NCBI GenBank assembly: GCA_008501585.1
Contig: QQUN01000012.1
Location: 78,011 to 142,010 of the forward strand
From: Pseudomonadota bacterium
Lineage (GTDB): Bacteria; Pseudomonadota; Gammaproteobacteria; Burkholderiales; Rhodocyclaceae
Direction: 5' to 3'
DNA length: 64,000 bases
The position numbers were made by a program, and so were the translations under genes. The notes below the pieces were generated by a model. That model ran no database searches. It saw only the letters and a list, made by a program, of their open reading frames with translations, and was not told the DNA's origin. How positions within the stretch are numbered: position 1 is the stretch's first letter; each line of letters opens with the position of its first letter. Below, one piece after another: positions 60,668-64,000 of this stretch.

Positions 60668-61858
60668 ATGACTGCCCGTATCGTGCTACTCGTCGCCGGC
60701 CTCGTGGCTGCAACCGCTGCGCACGCCGAGATTCGCTACACGATGACCCACCTTGGCTACGTGAGCAATTTCCAAGCGACGTCGCCAGCCGACATCAATG
60801 CGTCGGGGCAGGTCGCCGGCTGGAGCAAGACGACACGCCCTTCGCCAACGGAGCCCGGCTATTTTGTCGATCATGCGTTCCTCTACAAAAGCGGCGTTAT
60901 CCAAGACCTCGGTTCGCTTGGCGGTGAAAGTGTCGGCCTGGGCATCAATGACAAGGGGCATGTTGTGGGGGGCTCGGAAATCCCCCTTCTACCGGGGGCG
61001 TCGGGAGATGCCGACTGGCGCGCATTCGTCTATCGCGACGGGGTAATGACCACGCTCGGGACGCTGGGAGGACAAAACAGTGAAGCCCGCGCCATCAACA
61101 GCGCCGGCGATGTCACGGGGTATTCGGACACGGCAGCCTCGGTGACGACCCTGGAGCGGCATGCGTTTCTCTACAGCAACGGAAGCATGGTCGACCTCGG
61201 TACGCTTGGCGGAACCATCAGCTATGGTACTGCCCTCAATGACGTCGGCCAGGTAGTGGGGGTGTCCTCGGTATCATCCCCCGGTTTTTTGAGCCATGCG
61301 TTTGTCTATACCAATGGCGTGATGACCGACCTGGGTAGTCTGGCCGGTCCGATGGGCGGCAGCTCCGCCTCGGATATCAACAATGCCGGTCAGATAGTGG
61401 GTGCTTCCCAGTTTGGGTCGGGGCCGCAGTCGCATGCTTTCCTTTACGACCAGGGGGCGATGATTGATCTGGGGACGCTCGGGGGGAGTGACAGTCGCGC
61501 TGCGGGAATCAATGCGCTAGGGCAGATCGTGGGGAGTTCGTTGGTGGCGGGCGACACGCGTCACAGTGCGTTCATCTACGATGCCGGCGCCATGGCCGAT
61601 CTGAACGATCTGGTCGACCCGAATACGGGTTGGTTGCTGACTTCGGCCAACGCGATCAATGATTCGGGATGGATTGTCGCTTCAGGCTACTCGAATGGCC
61701 GGTATGCCGGTTTCCTGCTGGCGCCGGTGCCGGAACCCGCGACCTACGCGTTGATGCTGGCCGGTCTGGGGGTGATCGGCGCGGTTGTCCGCCGCCGTTG
61801 CAGTGGGGCGATAGATAGCGTGAGCTCTGTGTCCTCTGGCACAGGCAGCGTTCGCTGA
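60668..61858 (+). CDS. PEP-CTERM protein with HAF repeats
   Basis: 396 aa from ATG 60668 (AGGA 6 nt upstream; the TTG at 60662 is poorly spaced). Signal MTARIVLLVAGLVAATAAHA. Six degenerate HAF repeats of about 40-60 aa, each with HAF-Y..G...DLG-LGG..S....IN..GQ-VG. C-terminal VPEPATYALMLAGLGVIGAV followed by RRR is a PEP-CTERM sorting signal for exosortase/archaeosortase-type handling. Unusually, 16 more Ser-rich residues follow the basic stop-transfer. Base composition is lower in GC than its neighbours. Confidence 0.88.
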   Translation: MTARIVLLVAGLVAATAAHAEIRYTMTHLGYVSNFQATSPADINASGQVAGWSKTTRPSPTEPGYFVDHAFLYKSGVIQDLGSLGGESVGLGINDKGHVVGGSEIPLLPGASGDADWRAFVYRDGVMTTLGTLGGQNSEARAINSAGDVTGYSDTAASVTTLERHAFLYSNGSMVDLGTLGGTISYGTALNDVGQVVGVSSVSSPGFLSHAFVYTNGVMTDLGSLAGPMGGSSASDINNAGQIVGASQFGSGPQSHAFLYDQGAMIDLGTLGGSDSRAAGINALGQIVGSSLVAGDTRHSAFIYDAGAMADLNDLVDPNTGWLLTSANAINDSGWIVASGYSNGRYAGFLLAPVPEPATYALMLAGLGVIGAVVRRRCSGAIDSVSSVSSGTGSVR

Positions 61859-61863
61859 ATACC

Positions 61864-62241
61864 TTGCGATCAACGCGACCTGTCCTCTGGATATCTGGTG
61901 TTGCTGCGCTTGTGTCGTGTTTTGCGCTCGGTCGCTACACTGCGCTGAAAGTTGAACTGCCTGCACACATGTCGCGTGTCGAGCGCATTTCGAAGACCAT
62001 CCTCTACGGTGGGCAGGCAAGAATGGCGTTGCTCCACGTTTCCCTCTACCAGAACGTCCGAGCTGGGAATCTTGAGTATGTCGAGTCAGCCTTGTGCAAA
62101 CTGATCGCGTCGGAAGCCGAGTTACTGTCGGCTGTCGAGATGTCGGATGAGGGTGTTGAACATACTCCGGCCAGCTTGGCTGAGTCGCATGTCGCTGGCG
62201 CGTTGGTGCGTATTCGTGAGAGCGGCTGTGCGCCGAACTAA
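61864..62241 (+). CDS. Small protein with N-terminal membrane helix, unknown
   Basis: 125 aa from a TTG at 61864 (no good ATG exists). A hydrophobic start (PVLWISGVAALVSCFALG) is followed by a helical region (VERISKTILYGGQARMALL, NLEYVESALCKLIASEAELL). No family is recognised. It starts 5 bp after the PEP-CTERM gene, so it is probably cotranscribed. Codon use and GC are lower than in the nos region, which may mean recent acquisition. The start codon is uncertain. Confidence 0.5.
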   Translation: MRSTRPVLWISGVAALVSCFALGRYTALKVELPAHMSRVERISKTILYGGQARMALLHVSLYQNVRAGNLEYVESALCKLIASEAELLSAVEMSDEGVEHTPASLAESHVAGALVRIRESGCAPN

Positions 62242-62283
62242 CCCCGAGGGGGCGCCGAATCCAGAGCGTGGTGGTGCCGTAGG

Positions 62284-62303
62284 GTGGGCGGCTTGCCGCC
62301 CAC
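62284..62303. terminator. Perfect hairpin between converging genes
   Basis: GTGGGCGGC (62284-62292), TT, GCCGCCCAC (62295-62303): a 9-bp perfect stem in the gap between 62241 and 62367. No T-tract on either side, so termination is a guess. Confidence 0.45.
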
Positions 62304-62366
62304 CTGGCTGCGGATGTGGTGAGGCACCTTGGTGGGCGGGCAGGCTGCGCGGCGTGGTGCGCATGT

Positions 62367-62873
62367 TCAGTGCCGCCACCACACCTTGCTGTCCCCGTCC
62401 TTGAGGATCAGGAAGGTATTGAAGGGCTCGCGTCGTGGCCGTTCGGTGCCCTGGGTCTTGTCGAGCGTGGTGCAGCCGGTCTCGCAGGTGGGGCTGGAGT
62501 ATTCACGGCCGGGGGCGCCCAACGGCAGGCCGGGCACGGCGAGGCCGCGGGCCTCGGGTTTTTTCTCCAGCAGCAACTGGATGTCTTCGGCCGGCACATG
62601 GCCTTCGATGAAGTAGCCGGCGACGGTGGCGGTGGGGATGGCGTGGTAGCCGTTCGGCACGTTCAGCCGTGCTTTGGTGGCTTCGAGGTCGTCCATCGGC
62701 AGGCGATTGACGGTGACCTTGAAGCCGTGTTGGCGCAGGTGTTCGGCGTAGTCGATGCAAGCCAGGCACACCGTTGGCGCATACATTTCGATCTCCGCGG
62801 CGGGGGCGTCGGCGCGGGCGGCGGTGCTGCCCAGCGCGAGGGCGGTGAGGGCGGTGGCGATCAGGGCTTTCAT
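62367..62873 (-). CDS. DUF411 family periplasmic protein
   Basis: 168 aa. Signal [21 protein letters not shown]. The DUF411 pattern is clear: [20 protein letters not shown] near 27-46, [21 protein letters not shown] near 85-105 and [10 protein letters not shown]. The family is thought to bind metal. Here the usual CxCC site is reduced to CLAC, and there is an extra segment with [13 protein letters not shown]. It lies 10 bp after the ankyrin gene on the same strand. Confidence 0.8.
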   Translation of the reverse strand: MKALIATALTALALGSTAARADAPAAEIEMYAPTVCLACIDYAEHLRQHGFKVTVNRLPMDDLEATKARLNVPNGYHAIPTATVAGYFIEGHVPAEDIQLLLEKKPEARGLAVPGLPLGAPGREYSSPTCETGCTTLDKTQGTERPRREPFNTFLILKDGDSKVWWRH

Positions 62874-62883
62874 GGGGCCTCCT

Positions 62884-63387
62884 TCAGCACGGCTTGCCGG
62901 CCTGGCAACCTTTGAGAATCCATAGCGAGATAATGCCGACGGCTTCGTCGGCCTTGACCTTTCGGCCCATGGCGGCGGGGTCGCGACCGTGGATGTTCTT
63001 GGCCACGGGGTCGGCGCCGGCTTCGAGCAGGATCTGGGCGTTGTCGGCGCGGCTGGCATAGGCGGCCATGTGCAGCGGGGTGGAGCCGTCTTCGTCGCGG
63101 GCGTTGGGGTCGGCGCCGGCGGCGATCAGCGCGCGCATGGCGCTGAGGTCGGAGTTCATGGCGGCCAGATGCAGCGGCGTGGAGCCGCGGGCGGTGCGGG
63201 CGTCGCGCATCTTGGGGTTGGCCTTGAGTGCGGCCTTGACCTCATCGCCGCTGCCGGCGCGGGCGATCTGGTGGATGGGGTGTTCGCCGGGGTTGGCGTC
63301 GGCAGCGATGGCCTGTGCCGGCAGGCCGAGGGCCGCCGCGATGGCCAGCAGGCGGCTCAGGCCGCGCAGTCGGGTCAGCATCGACAT
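62884..63387 (-). CDS. Exported ankyrin-repeat protein
   Basis: 167 aa. Signal near 7-28 (SRLLAIAAALGLPAQAIAA). Two good ankyrin repeats (GSTPLHLAAMNSDLSAMRAL, GSTPLHMAAYASRADNAQIL), preceded by a weaker one (HPIHQIARAGSGDEVKAAL). Two Cys occur at the C-terminus (KGCQAGKPC). Ankyrin repeats bind partner proteins; none is evident here except the DUF411 protein. GAAGGAG precedes the ATG. The start could be 63381. Confidence 0.8.
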   Translation of the reverse strand: MSMLTRLRGLSRLLAIAAALGLPAQAIAADANPGEHPIHQIARAGSGDEVKAALKANPKMRDARTARGSTPLHLAAMNSDLSAMRALIAAGADPNARDEDGSTPLHMAAYASRADNAQILLEAGADPVAKNIHGRDPAAMGRKVKADEAVGIISLWILKGCQAGKPC

Positions 63388-63716
63388 CGATCAGTTCTCC
63401 TTCAGTAGCTGGGCGTCGGGGCCGGCGCGGACGATGCCCTGCTCCGGGTCTTGCCGCCGGCGTGCGCAGCGGGGTCTCCGGGGCAACGCGCCTCGGCCCT
63501 GAAGGCGCACACCTTGCCGCGAATGTCGCGGGCCTGCCTTGCGCGGACGCAAATCCGCTGCGATCAGCGAAGAATCATCATGCCACGATGGCTGCCGGGG
63601 CGGCGATCGGCTGGCCGGTTGGCGGTTTGCATCCGGTGCGGCGGATGGCTATAGCTGAGGTAAGCCCACCTCAGGCGCATGCTGCCACGCGATGGCAGCC
63701 GGGCGCCCAGTTGTGC
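63388..63716. other. 329-bp stretch without a supported gene
   Basis: Short ORFs on both strands lack a convincing start or family resemblance. A minus-strand frame ending TACTGA and another ending GAGAACTGA run up to the ankyrin RBS, but both are short and low in complexity. It presumably holds divergent promoters for the ankyrin gene and the partial gene to the right. I see no clear boxes. Confidence 0.5.
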
Positions 63717-64000
63717 ATGAAACGGCGCGCCTCCCGATGTGCTTCCTTGATGTGCTGCCTGCCGGCGACGGCATGGGCAGCGGCGACGGTCGTGGATCTC
63801 TGGGCGCAGCTTGGGCACGGGCTGGGTGAGGGACTGCGCCGGGTTGGCATGGCGGCATGGCGGCTGTTGTGGCATCCGCTGTCGACGGTGGAGGGGATGG
63901 CGCTGGCGCTTTCCGATCTGCGCCACGGCCCCGAGGCCTGGGCATCGGCACTGGCGCACGCCTGGCGGGGGTGGGCGACCGACCCGGCAGGGACGGCCGG
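63717..64000 (+). CDS. Secreted protein, 3' end beyond the window; pre-toxin-like text (speculative)
   Basis: 94 codons are open from ATG 63717 to the window end. The start MKRRASRCASLMCCLPATAW followed by AAATVVD looks like a signal peptide. The mature part has repeated HPLSTVEGMALALSD and GPEAWASALAHAWRGWATDP text. That style recalls the pre-toxin linker of polymorphic toxins, where Trp/His-Pro rich helices precede the toxin domain. The resemblance is by eye only. No strong RBS is seen. Confidence 0.45.
   Translation, partial: MKRRASRCASLMCCLPATAWAAATVVDLWAQLGHGLGEGLRRVGMAAWRLLWHPLSTVEGMALALSDLRHGPEAWASALAHAWRGWATDPAGTA

Noticed and set aside
63388..63560. Short minus-strand coding frame just upstream of the ankyrin gene
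   Set aside because: Two frames stop close to the ankyrin RBS, but neither has a plausible start, RBS or family resemblance.
1..64000. rRNA, tRNA or CRISPR array
   Set aside because: I looked for cloverleaf-like segments with CCA ends and for regularly spaced repeats and saw none; a covariance-model scan would settle tRNAs and small RNAs.

Overview
The window is GC-rich, densely coded DNA from a free-living, denitrifying Gram-negative bacterium. A betaproteobacterium of the Rhodocyclales (Azoarcus/Thauera/Dechloromonas-like) is the best guess. The pointers are a DUF3460 gene, a PEP-CTERM protein, the proteobacterial dedicated sortase system, periplasmic nitrate reductase joined to cytochrome c maturation, and a Sec-exported (clade II type) N2O reductase cluster. 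The lineage is inferred from gene content; no rRNA or tRNA gene was seen.

Layout. 1-6.9 kb: housekeeping and stress genes (flavin oxidoreductase, OsmC, MocR regulator, VOC protein, OmpA lipoprotein, hydrolase, methyltransferase). 6.9-14.1 kb: a dedicated sortase system with histidine kinase, response regulator, VIT/vWA substrate and class GN sortase. An unrecognised tandem-repeat membrane protein sits between kinase and regulator. 14.3-23.3 kb: a leftward operon of polyamine/GABA-type ABC transporter plus gabD and gabT, facing a divergent MocR/GabR-like regulator, with a direct-repeat operator candidate between them. 23.3-28.1 kb: gmk, rpoZ, spoT, a DUF3460 gene and an exonuclease/GIY-YIG fusion. 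28.2-34.5 kb: napFDAGHBC behind a perfect FNR box. 34.6-41.7 kb: complete ccmABCDEFGHI, ending in a strong terminator. 41.7-48.3 kb: alpha-E/ATP-grasp pair, a GGDEF/EAL protein, a PCu(A)C copper chaperone and a small membrane protein. 48.3-60.5 kb: nosZ, two c-type cytochromes, nosB-like, nosD, nosG, nosH, nosF, nosL, nosY, a TlpA thioredoxin and a flavocytochrome-c-sulfide-dehydrogenase-like flavoprotein. 60.6-64 kb: HAF-repeat PEP-CTERM protein, small unknowns, DUF411 and ankyrin proteins, and a truncated secreted protein at the edge.

How it fits together. Nap reduces nitrate in the periplasm. Ccm matures the c-type hemes of NapB, NapC and the Nos cytochromes. Nos reduces N2O. FNR-type boxes precede napF, nosZ and the second nos cytochrome, and each has a suitably placed -10 element, so anaerobic co-induction is likely. 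The most notable unexplained items are a pair of 145-bp elements with covarying terminal inverted repeats (5725-5869 and 17992-18136), the unknown protein inside the sortase locus, and the sulfide-dehydrogenase-like flavoprotein that ends the nos operon.
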